Below are positions 34,034 to 46,190 of a stretch of 64,000 nucleotides of DNA, one piece after another (positions within the stretch are counted from its first letter, which is position 1; each line of letters starts with the position of its first letter). The stretch covers positions 172,367,144 through 172,431,143 of the forward strand of contig CM051461.1 in the NCBI GenBank assembly GCA_028095005.1, read 5' to 3'. The notes beneath the pieces are model-generated. The model searched no databases, had not been told where the DNA came from, and worked only from the letters and a program-made list of their open reading frames with translations. The DNA is from Rhynchospora pubera. Lineage: Eukaryota > Streptophyta > Magnoliopsida > Poales > Cyperaceae. The position numbers were made by a program, and so were the translations under genes.

Positions 34034-37000
34034 TCAACAAAGCCTTGGCATCCCTCTACTACTGCTACTATGATAGCAAGACCGATGATTAAATGATTTG
34101 CTCTTGGCCATTTTGGACATTTGACCTTTCATTTCCCTACAAACCTTCTCCAATTCCATGACTCTATTCTGCATCTTGTACAAATTGAGTCTCAATTCCT
34201 GTTTCTCATCCAAATCCTCTTCTAAGGAAGTAGATTCAGCCCGGGAATGATATGTTAGCCGGGGGGTCTCTGACGGGTCTGGTCGGTCCCTCGGGCTTGT
34301 ATGTGCATTGATTTGGAGCTTTGCTTGTTGTGAAGCTAGTGCTTGTACTGCAACTCCAGGGGGAATTCTTCGGTTTTTCGCTAAATCTTTGCATGCTTCA
34401 AGTGTTAGTTTCTCATAGTTTAAGCATCGGCAGAGACTCGTTCGCTCTTCAGTCGATAATGTTGGATGTGACTGTTATTGTTACAATGTAAAAGTGAGAA
34501 CACCAAATGTTACAAAATATTTTGTTGATCATACATATGCCAAAAAAATAGTTAATATGGTCTAAACATTTTGGGTTCAAAATGTTTCAGCAAATCTAAT
34601 CAGGGGCTGAACACAATTCCTTTGTCCCCTTTGCGTTTGTCAAATGATTAAATGGTTTGTGAAAATATATAATTTAAGAAGTATATAATAAGAAGATTTT
34701 ACTTCAAATGCACCAAACAGTCAACAAGTCATTTATGTCCGGTTCTGAAAAGTCGCCCAAAAATTATTCAAATTAGTACGAATTTAGTACTGCATCTTAT
34801 AAGTTAAAAAACTTTTTAAGAAAGTGGGGTCAATGCCGGTACGTCTAGGTACCAGCACTGCATGGAATGCGGGTTTTAATCGCACAATTAGCTTGTGCCA
34901 GCACTGAACAGAGCTGAGCAGTAATGATAGTATGGAGCCAATACCAACTGGTATGGCTGCTCCTTGCGGCAATTTGTCAGAAACAAAAAGAGGGAAAAAA
35001 GTGACTCCAATTCACGGATAAAAGTTAGTGAAAAGTGAAAGCTAAAGCATAAGAAAAGCGAAATCTAATAGAAAGCAAAGAGGACAACCTAAAAGGCACC
35101 TCTCTGCTCATGAATCCAAGTAAGAAGATAACTCATCATCATAAAAAAAAAAAAAAAAAAAAGTAAGAAAGTAACTTTTATTTTTTTTTTAAAAAAAAAA
35201 AAGAAAGAAGGTAACTTTTCCGAGGTGTGAAAAGCTGAAATTGGAAGTGGAAACAAACATATAGAGATAGACTTCTCATGGCCTCATCATGGGTTAATGA
35301 TTTAAGTTACAAGGACTCAAATAATGACACACAAAGGTGCTGTCAATCTGTCGCCTTATCTTATGACAGGTTAAAAAAATACTGGCCATCTGTTTCGCAC
35401 AAATAATAAAACAAATGAAATTTTCTGAGATGCTCACCTTTGTAGGATAATAAATTATATTATTAAAACAAAATGCAAATATGACATAGCAAAATTTAAA
35501 TACCGTTCCAAATTGCTCAAAACTCCCATTTGCAATTAAGATCAACATGGTAAAAGTGACAGATATTTTTCCCCACAACCAATAAAAAGAACATCAGATT
35601 CAAATGGACATCTATTTTTCCCCTCAGCTCCACTGATTTACTTAAGAAAACAAATCAGATTAATTTAAAAAATCAAGGATACAGATGGTCCTTCCTAATG
35701 TAAACAAACAGAACTTCGAAAACCAGAAAGTACAAACAGAAATTACCAAAACCAGACACAAAGAATAGACCAAAAATGAAAATGGCGATGGTCCCTAATT
35801 AACCTACTGGGTTCATCATTCCTATCTATCATCAATTCATCACAGAAAAGAACTCACAATTTCTTCAAGACATCAAAAGGATGAGTGAACTTAGTTAGAC
35901 CAAATAAAAAAAAAATGGAAAAAATAGCAAAGCATAAACGAATTAAAAGAAATCTTTACCTCAAGGTAGATATCTAAGGCTCTATAAACCCCATCATAGC
36001 ACTCTCTAGCTCCATCAGGTAGGCTCTCAGCCAGCCCCAAAAATTTTTGCACTTTCAAACCTTGATCAGGAGATATTTCAGCAAGGTACTTATCAATTAG
36101 CCTCCCCACCTTCCTCATTCTCCGAGAAAGCGCATCACCATATTCCTCTGAGCTCACAAAAACCCTAACCAGCCTCAAAACAAGGTTCACATCATAAACT
36201 GCTCCTTCTGTACCGCCTGATACCAACAAATCATCCAATGTAGCTTGGTCCAATACCAGACCCATTAGTTTCTCTAACTTGTATCGGCACTCACGGCTGA
36301 GTCCCAAATTGGATACGACTCGCAAAACCCAGAACAGACCTCTGCATGAAAAAGCAGTTCGGCCCATCAACACCACACCATGCACCGCAGTGTCGGCTAG
36401 ACCGGCATACTCAGTTCTATAATCGAAGAACCATCTTTGCATTGAGGCTCTCAGATAGTGTAGGAGAAATCTGGTCAACAAAAGGTTTTTGTTATCAGAT
36501 CCATAATAACCTAGCAGACGCATCATTCTCTCAATGGCAGGTGGGGCCAGAATTGTCAGATCATCAAACCACCACTCCCGGTTCGAACATGGCTTCAACG
36601 ACTCAGGGGTTTTACTAGACGAACACCTAAAACCGACCGTATCAGGGGACGAAGAGCACGAGGAAGAAGAAGGCAGGGGTGTCGCAGCATTTGCTGGCAA
36701 CTGCAGTAGCGGTATCTCAGTATTCGCTGAAATTTTTGTAAATAGAGCTGATATCAATCTGTCTACTAAGCCCGACGATTCGGCGAGTCCAAAGCATTGT
36801 TCACAGCTTTTGAGAGAGGCCAGTATGTCAGACCAGGACCAGTAGCAGAGGCCATCCATCAAATACTCAGTCTGCGTCAAGAGATTGCATGGAGACACTT
36901 CCTCTGTCATTTCTAAGTAAATAGCGCAACAATGGAGGAGTGAGATTGTGCTAGGTACAATTGGTATTTTGCCATTGTTATAACAGAACCTTGAAACAAG

Positions 37001-37271
37001 TTCGAACCCCTCTTCACCTCCTGGGAAACCTGAGATTTGTACACCTTGGTTTCTTGGTTGCGCTTTTCTCTTTTCCTGTTTGACTAACTTTTTTAGTCTC
37101 CCTGAGTACTTGCACATTATCCTCTGAATGAGAAATGAAAAACAAAGATATCAATGAATGCAAAGTACTGAAGCTTTGTACTTTCATTTACAAAATATGA
37201 AGTAGTACCTGATTGAGATAGAATGTGTGTTCACCGTTGATATTGACCTTGAGGTCACATAGTTCTTTCAT
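34034..37271 (-). CDS. BTB/POZ-NPH3 domain protein (Arabidopsis At3g22104-like)
   Basis: Three minus-strand exons, 37271-37209, 37123-35960 and 34471-34034, give 554 residues. NPH3/RPT2-like proteins are plant-specific plasma-membrane or CUL3-adaptor proteins in phototropin and auxin-transport signalling. The N-terminus is BTB-like (MKELCDLKVNINGEHTFYLNQ, then RIMCKYSGRLKKL). The NPH3 domain spans roughly residues 170-460, with WWFDDLTILAPPAIERMM, LLLTRFLLHYL, YRALDIYLE, then after the last intron SHPTLSTEERTSLCRCLNYE and KLTLEACKDLAKNRRIPPGV. A C-terminal coiled coil (LYKMQNRVMELEKVCREMKG) and a short Ser/Lys-rich tail (FNHRSCYHSSSSRGMPRLC) close the protein. Overall arrangement matches At3g22104 rather than canonical NPH3. 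Intron 2 (about 1.5 kb) has A/T homopolymers. The promoter side has a GA/GT tract at 37305-37340. Confidence 0.9.
35142..35206. repeat. Poly-A / poly-T / poly-A tracts in NPH3 intron 2
   Basis: Two A-runs and one T-run in close succession, with a repeated AAGTAAC/AGGTAAC word. Low-complexity sequence capable of forming a hairpin; likely a relic retroposon tail. Confidence 0.5.
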
Positions 37272-38307
37272 GGCTACTTTTGAGGCGTGTGCAGAGGCGA
37301 AGAGAGAGAGAGAGAGTGTGTGTGAGAGAGAGAGAGATGGCATGCAGACTGCAGTGTCAAAAGAAGGCTTGATTTAAATTAAAAAAAAAATTCCAACCGG
37401 ATTTATCTGTAGCTCACTTTTTTTTTCTTAGAGACTTCTTTAAAAGTTTCGTGAGTTTAATCACCCACCGCATACTAGTACTACTCAATTTGATGCAGTA
37501 ACACCTGCCACGGAAGATCGTTGTTGCGTTTTTTTACCCCCAAATTTTCTTTTGTGTTTTCTTTTACTTAAATTTCATCTTTATAAAATAATTATACAGT
37601 GCTGTATCAAACAACAATAGTTATAATACAATATATTTTTAATGGAACGAAAAAGAATATTTTGCTTTAAACTTTTTTCTTTAAAAAAATTAGGATCAAG
37701 TCTCGTAACTTTAAATTAAATAAGTAAGAAAGTTACAAATTACAAATTTCGGCTCTAAAAAATTTAAAAATCAAAACATAAAAATTGAAAGAAGAAATAT
37801 TCTCTAGATTACAACAAAGAAAAAAAAAGTTGCAGAGGAGCAAGATGAAGAATAGCAAGAAAATGCACTAAATAGTGTGTGTGATTTTCTAATCTTTGAT
37901 TGCCTCATCACCAACAAGCGAGAGAGTTTTAGAAATACCCTGAAAATTCTGGCACATCTTTCATTCCAAACCATAAATGTTGTTATAAGGAGTTTTCTTT
38001 GCTTTGAAGTAGTCCGAGGGAAAATAAAGTGCTTTTTATTCCAGGCTTGTAGTGACAATAAATTCCTTCTTGGAGGTAGAATTTATTGACTGTCTGATAG
38101 AAAAAAGGACTAACCTCAAAAAGATGCACTACAACGGTTTGCTTTACTTCATCCTCTTTTTTAGAAGTTATCTAGTGTTGACAATCTATATATTTTGCAG
38201 TAGTTCTAGATTAAAAGTCAGCATTTTGAGTGAGATTTTGATGTTTCAAATCAGTCTGAGAGAGAAAAGGTGAGAAAGATGTGTCTTGAGAAATGTGTAG
38301 TATTAAA
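37272..38307. other. NPH3 promoter region and AT-rich spacer
   Basis: A GA/TG-rich tract at about 37303-37340 lies just upstream of the NPH3 start. The remainder is AT-rich; short frames at 37804-38273 are incidental. Confidence 0.4.
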
Positions 38308-38456
38308 GCTTGCGTTTGGATGAGAGAAGAAGAAGAGGAAGAAGGAAGATGGGAAGAAAAAAAATTATAAACAATCTAAACTCTTCACAAAGTTACACAC
38401 TTTCCAATACTTCTTCCCACTTCTTCCCTTCTTCCCACACCTATCCAAACGCACCC
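38308..38456. mobile_element. Hairpin MITE, GGGTGCGTTTGGAT family, copy 2
   Basis: 149 bp; left end decayed (GCTTGCGTTTGGAT), right end intact (ATCCAAACGCACCC). Flanked by AAA on both sides. Interior shares the GAGAAGAAGAAGAGG and CTTCTTCCC arms with the other copies. Confidence 0.8.
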
Positions 38457-38570
38457 AAAAAAATCTTTTGCAATACCTCTTCTTATCTTAAGCAAAAATT
38501 CTTAACCAAAATAATGAAATATTCTTTGATATTAATTGCAGACTTTAAACCTCTTTCCGGAACCAAGCTT

Positions 38571-38618
38571 GCAATTTTTTTTTTTTGAGTAAAAAAGTAG
38601 GGGTGAAGCTCCTATCTT
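38571..38618 (-). mobile_element. Extremely 5'-truncated LINE tail
   Basis: 48 bp beginning with a T-run (a poly-A tail on the minus strand) followed by TAGGGGTGAAGCTCC. It is bracketed by a perfect 10-bp duplication AACCAAGCTT at 38561-38570 and 38619-38628. The structure is a target-primed insertion that copied only the 3' end. Confidence 0.7.
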
Positions 38619-38801
38619 AACCAAGCTTTCATTATCATAAATAAAAGCACTTATCGTTTAGAAATTTACCACCTCAACTCCTCAAGTAAATTAAGTTAAC
38701 ACTTCACAAAACATAATAAACAAAGAAAATCCAAAATACTGTATGTAGAATTCGGATTGCATGGAAAATCCAAAATACTATAGAATTTGATTTCCATACA
38801 G

Positions 38802-39011
38802 TAGGGGTGAAAACGGTCACCGTTTCGACCGTCCTTTCATTTCGTTTCGTCCAAAATGAAAAGAAACGGTTAAAGATTTTTGTTACGTTTAAAATATAAA
38901 ATGGTTAACGAAAATTTGAAACGGTTTCGTCCATGTATATTTTTGTGATTTCGACCAAGACAAAACGGTTAACGAAATCGACCGTTTTCGTGGTGACGTT
39001 ATGCAGCCCTA
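38802..39011. mobile_element. hAT-type MITE, 210 bp
   Basis: Starts TAGGGGTGAAAACGG and ends TATGCAGCCCTA, with the 8-bp duplication CCATACAG at 38794-38801 and 39012-39019. Interior is rich in AACGGTTAACGAAA and CGTTTCG words. The 8-bp TSD and TAGGG...CCCTA ends place it in hAT. Related to the larger copy at 55574-56240. Confidence 0.85.
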
Positions 39012-39751
39012 CCATACAGTCATAAATCATAATTATACATGTTGGGCCTCGTTCGGTCATTTTCTTTTTTTCTCATAGCCGTTGTGACATACGTATGGGC
39101 CAATGACAACAGAAATCAAGACTGTGACCTCTGACTGCAAATACCTTTTAACCAAACATATTAAACACTTCATGTGGATAATAAATTCTTATTATTATGA
39201 GATACCATTTGAATTATATCTGCATTTGTCATTCATTGATTTGAAATTTAACATTTGCTTAAGTGAAAATTACTACTTCACCTTATTAATCATCAAATAA
39301 TTATACTATACACTTGTTAATTATTTCCAGCAATCCAGCGTGATTTTCTTGGAAGAATCTGATGCAATGATATACTCTTCTTCCATATTTCTATGATTAC
39401 ATACAGAGGCGAAGTCATGTAGAAAATGGTGGGTCCATGGAACCACCTCAAAAAAAATTTTAATTGATATTGCATTTGTTTGTAATTAAAAAAAAATCAA
39501 AAAAGTTAGGGACCCATCTAAAAAATATGAAGGATCCAGCTGAACATGTCGTGTTTGATTTGAATTGCATAACGACACATAAAAAATCACGTATGGACCC
39601 AGATAGTATTTGTTCCTAACTAATCATCTTTTTTTTTCTCCCAATTAATCTTATGAAGACAAAAATTTAGAATAGAATAGAATATTTGGATGAATAATTA
39701 TTGGTAGCATCAAGCTTTTAAAAAACTCCGTTTTATCGTCGTTTTATTTAT

Positions 39752-40859
39752 GGCCTCGTTTGCATGAAGTTGGAAGAGTGCTCTTCCGGGAAGAGGAACT
39801 CATCCAAACGAGGTGGAAGAGGGCCGTAAAGAGGGGCTCTTCTTGGAAGAGTCTCTTCCACCAATTTGATGGAATTAGGATTAGGAAGAGGGAAGAGTGA
39901 TTAAAAAAATATTCTTCATGTCTCAAATAATTAGATAATAAAATATTATAATATAATAATAATATTATTAAATTAATAAGATAATTGGATACTTTATTTA
40001 ATTCATGTCTCAAATAATTAGATATTTATTATTATATAATATAATAATAATATTATTATTATATTAATATCAAAATATTATTATTAAATATTTTATTATG
40101 ATATTATGTTATTAATTATTTTAATTATTCTGATTATTAAATAATAATAATTACTATTATTATCATATGTGAATAAGTGAATATTGATAATTATTAATAT
40201 ATTATAATATTAACAATATTATAATAATAATAATATTATTATTAAATTAATATCAAAATATTATTATTATTTAATTTATTATGATAATATTATAATATTA
40301 TATTATCAATTATTTTAATTATTCTGATTAAATAATAATAATTACTATTATTATCACAAGTGAATATTATGTCTCAAAATAAGTGAATATTGATATTTAT
40401 TAATATATTATAATATTAATATTATTAATATTATAATAATATCGAATTAATATCAAAATATTATTATTATTTAATTTATTATAATAGTATTGTAAAACTA
40501 AACATTCCAATATTAATTATTTAAAAACTAAAACAATTATTTTATAATATTATAATATTAAACAATTATGTAGTGTTATTTTATAATATTATAATATTAA
40601 TATTTGGCCTAATCATTTACTTAAATTGATATAAATATATTAAAATTATTAATGAATAAACTACAACAATAAAAAAAAGAAAAATGAATAAATTATAAAT
40701 AGATAAAAGAAGGTAAATGATTATTTTAATTCAACTCTTCCATTCCTTATTCCTAACTCACCATCTAAACAACATTTTCTCTTTCCAGAATAACACTCTT
40801 CCCACTCTTCCTAATTTATCTTCCTAAAATCCCTCTACCTAACTCATCCAAATAAGGCC
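39752..40859. mobile_element. 1.1-kb TIR element nested in the hAT
   Basis: Begins GGCCTCGTTTGCATGA and ends TCATCCAAATAAGGCC, flanked by TAT on both sides (39749-39751, 40860-40862). Subterminal purine/pyrimidine arms (GGAAGAGTGCTCTTCC, ACACTCTTCCCACTC) resemble the small hairpin MITEs, suggesting the same 3-bp-TSD superfamily. The centre is extremely AT-rich and internally repeated. Confidence 0.75.
39920..40490. repeat. AT-rich tandem repeats inside the nested element
   Basis: A roughly 190-200-bp pattern recurs: TTTTAATTATTCTGATTA followed by AATAATAATTACTATTATT at about 40118 and 40310, and TTAATATCAAAATATTATT at about 40062, 40247 and 40446. TGTCTCAAATAATTAG also appears twice (about 39920 and 40006). 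Almost only A and T. Confidence 0.7.
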
Positions 40860-41274
40860 TATATTTTTGCCTACAGCACAACCGTTTTATCCAATATTTC
40901 GCCGTTTTATCTCCGATAAATACTAAATCACCACCCAACCGCTAAACTGCACAAATCGTACTTTAAAACCTTAGGTAGCATATATATATATTAGCGCGAA
41001 TCTCGCACATTGCATGATTTGTTAGGACATTATAAACAAAAGATACCATAGAAGATCAAAAATACAATTCCGATATTATATAAAAATCGCCACTAAAAAT
41101 ACTAAATATTGTTCCTGTCAAAAAAATTCCAAAAGCCACAAAGAGATAAGAAATATTGTGCTTTGAATAGTGACCGAACTTTTTCGTATGTCTCTCATCT
41201 TTATATATCTATAATATAGAAAAATAAGTGTTCAATAGGATTTCTAATGAACCTATTATGCAAAATTATGAGAA

Positions 41275-41412
41275 AAATAAAAATTTAGAGGAAATTGTTC
41301 TACTTTTTTATTGTCTTGATTTTTGAATTATTATTTTTGTATAAAAAAATAAAAATTCAGAGGAAATTGTTCTACTTTTTTATTGTCTTGATTTTTAAAT
41401 TATTATTTTTGT
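41275..41412. repeat. Tandem duplication of about 67 bp
   Basis: Two adjacent copies of a segment containing AGAGGAAATTGTTCTAC and TATTGTCTTGATTTTT lie within the hAT element, nearly identical. Confidence 0.75.
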
Positions 41413-41626
41413 ATATTAAGTATATTATTTTTTATTTTTTAATTGTTATTATAATATATATTTGATTTCTTTTGAATTTTTTTATGTAACATTATTTTAG
41501 AGCTATTTATTTAAAATTGTTATTATATTGTGTCTATATTAGACGTTACATCATACATATGTTTTCAGTAAAAAAAATTTACGGACCATGTTGACACGAA
41601 ATTCTAGCTTCGCCACTGATTACATA

Positions 41627-42603
41627 CAATATGTTTATGTACGATAAACAACAATATCAATGTATCATATATATTCTGAAATTGGGTTTCAATTTTTTTG
41701 AAAAAAGAGAAAACTATGATCGACTCTCTTACTATACTCAATTTGACCCTTTTTTTTTTTTTTTTTTGCTGATTCTTATGGTTTATATTATGCCTCCGCT
41801 CCCGATAGTCTTTAATAGTGAACATAAGTAACATGATTAATCAAATTTTTATACGTAACTTGTTATTTTTGTTTGAACAATTTGAACTACAGAATTTGCC
41901 AAAAATTAAACCTTAGTTATATTAAATGATAAATGATAAGTTCATGTGCATAGTAATTGAAAGAGCTGTATTTCAGCGACCTCCCGGTAAAATAAAAATA
42001 TTATTTTCTTGTGCTGGCTTGTCGGAAGAATAGTTTTCATTTGTCTTATGTAAACTCACGGTTCATAACAAACAAAATGCCTTATGTGAGTGACGATGTC
42101 ATTTCAAGCTCTTTGTATCAACTTACTATGGACAAATAGGAGTAATTTATTTTTCATAATCATTTAGTTGCTTGAATTTATTCAGTCTGTCTATCTAGTC
42201 CCAACGACTGAATGCTCTTACAATTTCTGATATTGTATTTGTTTCTTTCAAGAACCAATAAATTTGGCAAAACATCGGGTTGATTGTAAGTTAATTAAAG
42301 TCTTTTTAGATATGCAATATGTGAATCAAAGTTGTAATTAATAACAGAAAAAAAAAAGAGAAAGAGAGAGGCCGATAGAAGCTGATAGTCGGCTGAAGCG
42401 TGGGGCTTTTTCCTCTTCTAATTGCTTACCAATTAAATGAAGGGTGCTAAAATCCAGTTAAGGTGCCACATATTGTCAACTCCTATATAAATTTAAAACT
42501 TCATAGAGTTTATATTTAAACACAAATCAATATAAAATTGCAACAGTATTTGACAAGAAAACATAATTGGCATCCAGAGAAGCCACATGTCAATTTGATG
42601 CAT
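41627..42603. other. AT-rich spacer
   Basis: No gene recognised; a T-run at 41751-41768 may be a retroposon tail. A G/A-rich patch (AGAAAGAGAGAGGCCG) lies at about 42358. Confidence 0.35.
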
Positions 42604-42760
42604 GGGTGCGTTTGGATGAGAGAAGAAGAAGAGGAAGAAGGAAGATGGGAAGAAAAAAAATTATAAACAATCCAAACTCTTCACAAAGTTACACACTTCC
42701 CAATACTTCTTCCCACTTCTTCCCTTCTTCCCTTCTTCCCACACCTATCCAAACGCACCC
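42604..42760. mobile_element. Hairpin MITE, GGGTGCGTTTGGAT family, copy 3
   Basis: 157 bp with intact GGGTGCGTTTGGAT / ATCCAAACGCACCC ends and a directly repeated CCCTTCTTC block. Flanking triplets (CAT and ATA) do not match. Confidence 0.8.
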
Positions 42761-43165
42761 ATAATATTCCAACGACAAAAATCGTTTCCAAAACAAAATG
42801 AAATTTAGATGTATTCTCATACTCAGAGAAGCAACGTGTCAATTTGCTGCATAATTGATTGTTATTCATCAAATCATTTGAGACTTTAAGATATAGGTTT
42901 ATCAGCTTTCGTAAATGATTTTGAAATTATATATACCATGCGGCATATCTAAGTGTCTGAAAATTATATCTGTAATTTTAATTTTCAATTTTGATAAAAC
43001 TATTACACTGAAACATCACATTATATACTATATTTTTATTAATGCCAGAAGAATTTGTTTATGTGCCTCAGCACAAAATTAATGGTCTATTAATTCCTTT
43101 TGCTCATTGAAAATTTACATCTTCCATTTAAAATGCAGCGCTTCCATTTTCTTTTTTTTTAACTC

Positions 43166-43166
<1 letters not shown>
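42761..43166. other. AT-rich spacer
   Basis: Nothing recognised. Confidence 0.35.

Positions 43167-43211
<45 letters not shown>
43167..43211. repeat. (TC)n microsatellite
   Basis: About 22 uninterrupted TC units, a likely polymorphic marker. Confidence 0.95.
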
Positions 43212-43212
<1 letters not shown>

Positions 43213-45529
43213 TTTTCCTGTTCTTTTTAAGGATTTAAATATTGGATGTGCAGGGACAGCTCCTGGATCAAGTGTGCAAGTTGTTAAGTGAGCATCTTAA
43301 TTATATTTTAATCCTTTGTTTGCTTTTGATATCCTGCACAAACATACTGACTTGGATTTTACTACAATCACCACCTCACTCCATGTGAGGGTTAGAGCAT
43401 CATGAGCATGAAAAATAATGGTTTCTGTCCGTGCGTTACTCAAATATATAAATAAATTCATAAGATATAACTACTAATTTATATTGTCTGCTTTGTACTC
43501 AACATTCCTCATAATTAAAAGGTAGCCGCCCGATTTTATTTTTATGTTATATGATTAATTTATCACAATTTGAGATATCTTTTGAACGAAATAAGAAGGT
43601 ATATAAGACGTGACGTGTTTTTTTCAAGTTCCTTATCTTTTTCATGCAAGATGCCTTTTATTACCACAAAAAGAAAAAGAAAAACAATACCGCAAACCGT
43701 AATTAATGACTTCGTGCATCCACCGAAAATCCTAAGATTTTATTTATTTATTTATTTGACATCTTGGCAGAGGCTGCCAAGTAAAAGAAAATCCTAAGAT
43801 TTTGACCATACTGTCCCGCCTTATTTATGTTTTCCAAATGATATATGGACTTAGTTTCAGTCCCGCTGGTTGATCTCATTTCAGTTTCGGTATAGTTAGC
43901 GAAACTTACTAGCAAGTGATAAGAATTACCTAGCTAGAGGGAATTATTTATTTGTTTATCTATCGGATTGACAGCTAGCTGAACCGATAACTGCACTGTC
44001 GAAAACAACAAATCAAGTACATCCAAAGTGCTTTACAATAGAAAAACTGCGACCTAGAAACCAGAGTTACGATGCTGCGGTGCCATGACCAACCCCAAAA
44101 TGGTTTTGACCTGTTTGTAAACCGGGAGTTGATGTTGATTTATACACACTACTTCGTGTGGTATGTTACTGACAAATAATCACAACACTACATATTAGGA
44201 TGATTCATTCAAAAAAAAAAAATTAAACAAGGCCAAAGCCTATGTATATTAATAAACTTTCATGCGTGTTTAGATAATTTTACAATCATCATTTATAAAT
44301 ATGAATCTGGATTTATTTTTTTTAAGGCACCGTGGACAAAATTTAACCTAGCACATCTGGATTTATGCAACTAACATAATTATTGTTGACAAGAACAAAA
44401 AATGTATATATTATTTTTTTATATATATGTGGAAACTGGAATCACATAGAAATCAGTTATCTTACCACATTTCTAGTTTGTTCAGTGTTTCTCCAATTAG
44501 AAAAACTGTAGGTTACAATTTTTATCTTTTAAATCATTACGAACATCCTCTTTTTTATTTTTTTGAAAATGTCTCGTTCCCTTGGGAACAAACATCCATT
44601 TTCTAGTACAAATTTGCATGTTCCTGCTTTCTTTCAACAGGCCATCCAAATCTTTCACAGTCACATCATTAGCTTGGATGCATTGGACTAACATATTGTG
44701 CATACTGTCATAACTTCACTTAAATTAATTTTTTTAACCTGTTTTTATTACAACTTGATTTCTCTTCGTTACAATATATAAACAGGGCTGAAACTTTGAA
44801 CGCCAGGGAACCTTACTATGATTTCATATTCAAATAGATTCTCTTCACGTCACGAGAGAGCGTCAGAGGCTCAGAGCGACCAGAATTCACAATTCAGGAC
44901 TCGGAACAGTGAATCGGCGAATTGATGGTGAGGAGCAGCAACGGTTGGGTCTCGGGAGAAATGGGGGGACGGAATGTTCTTTTGTTCTCTTTCTTTAATT
45001 TGAGCTCTCAATTCCCTGTGGCTGCTTCAGAAGCCCTTCTCTATGGCGAGTTGCTGAGGAATCAATGTTATTCATTTACTTGCAAACATGAAATTTTTTT
45101 TTTCTTTGAAGAAAGAGTCCTTTGTCATTTAAACTTTTTAATTAAATTAAGATGTATGCGGAGCTTGAATCTTTATTATTATTTTTTTTTTAGATCAGTC
45201 TAGTACTCTTACCATTGCTCCAACATGAAAAGTCGCTTGATATCAAATGATTTAAAGCATTTATATAAGAAATAGTAGGTTATAAGGCGTATACTATTGT
45301 TTTTTTTATTAAAATGGAAAAAAATAAACCTTCAAATAAAGAACTTAGAATGGATTGAAAATCCAAGTAAGGAAGCCGAATAAAATGTCATGCATCTGTC
45401 CCTAACGAGTAATAATTTGCTGAACCGTCGGTGATGGCAGCAGGAAGGAATATTCCGCAATGGGCAAAAGTCTCACCGGCCAATCTCGTGTGGTCGTCTT
45501 GTTAATTTTCATGTTGGTTCTTTTGTGGG
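43212..45529. other. Intergenic region, no gene recognised
   Basis: A minus-strand 68-codon frame at 44497-44703 (containing DVTVKDLDGLLKESRNMQIC and RKWMFVPKG) reads like a real protein segment, but I cannot identify it and see no partner exons. A GC-richer patch at 44840-45010 has a short plus-strand frame from 44922 with no recognisable domain. The remainder is AT-rich. Confidence 0.35.
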
Positions 45530-46190
45530 GTGATAAGGATGATTCCCGATATTTGTCATCTCCATCATCCCCACGCGTTTTCTATTTTAGACAACAATTA
45601 TTCACGCGTTTTTAAAAACGGAAATCAAATACTCATCCTTTATTTCGCTCTCCTCTCCCGCCCTAACATATTAACTTCAACACTAACATATTAAGTTCAA
45701 CAGTTAATATATATAACTAGAATAATTACGATATTAACTTCAACAGTTATAAATATTAACTTCAACAATTACGTTATTAACTTCAACAATTATATATATT
45801 AAAAGTTAATATATATATAACTAGAATAGTTATATATATTAGCTTTAACAGTTATGATATTAACTTCAACAGTAACGATATTAACCTCAACAGTTATATA
45901 TATTAACATTTAATATATATAAATAGACCAATCATATATATTAACTTCAATAGTTATATATATCCACTTCAACAGTTATAAATATTAACTTCAACAGAGG
46001 GGCTAGATAATTAATGATACTTAATGTAACGGTTGAAGTTGATATGTAATTGTTGAAGTTACATATTAAGGATGAGTGAAGCACAAGGGTGGGGAACGGG
46101 AGCAAAGCAGAAGGCGCGTCCTTGCCAAAAATAGAAAACGCGTTATCATCCCCATCATTCCTGGAATCCTCATTATTTAACTAACTTTCT
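45530..46190. repeat. Inverted-repeat element with an internal short-repeat array
   Basis: The left flank (CCATCATCCCCACGCGTTTT, CTATTTTAGACAA at 45560-45595) is the inverted counterpart of 46122-46165 (TTGCCAAAAATAGAAAACGC, GATGATGGGG in reverse). Between them, about 45670-46070, the phrase TTAACTTCAACAGTTATA recurs many times with TATATATA spacers. Probably a palindromic MITE that gained a minisatellite; ends and TSD not resolved. Confidence 0.55.

Larger units (their letters stand above)
39404..41618. mobile_element. Non-autonomous hAT element, 2.2 kb
   Basis: Ends CAGAGGCGAAG (39404) and CTTCGCCACTG (41618) form inverted repeats of the CAGTGGCGGAG type seen in plant Ac-like hAT elements. 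The 8-bp duplication ATTACATA lies at 39396-39403 and 41619-41626. There is no transposase frame. The element was later hit by the 1.1-kb insertion at 39752. Confidence 0.85.

Noticed and set aside
36346..36845. Plus-strand frames of 90 and 103 codons
   Set aside because: Antisense shadows of the NPH3 gene exon 2.
42567..42764. Frames within the hairpin MITEs (also 38310-38588, 61184-61366)
   Set aside because: The same low-complexity peptide recurs wherever the MITE family occurs.
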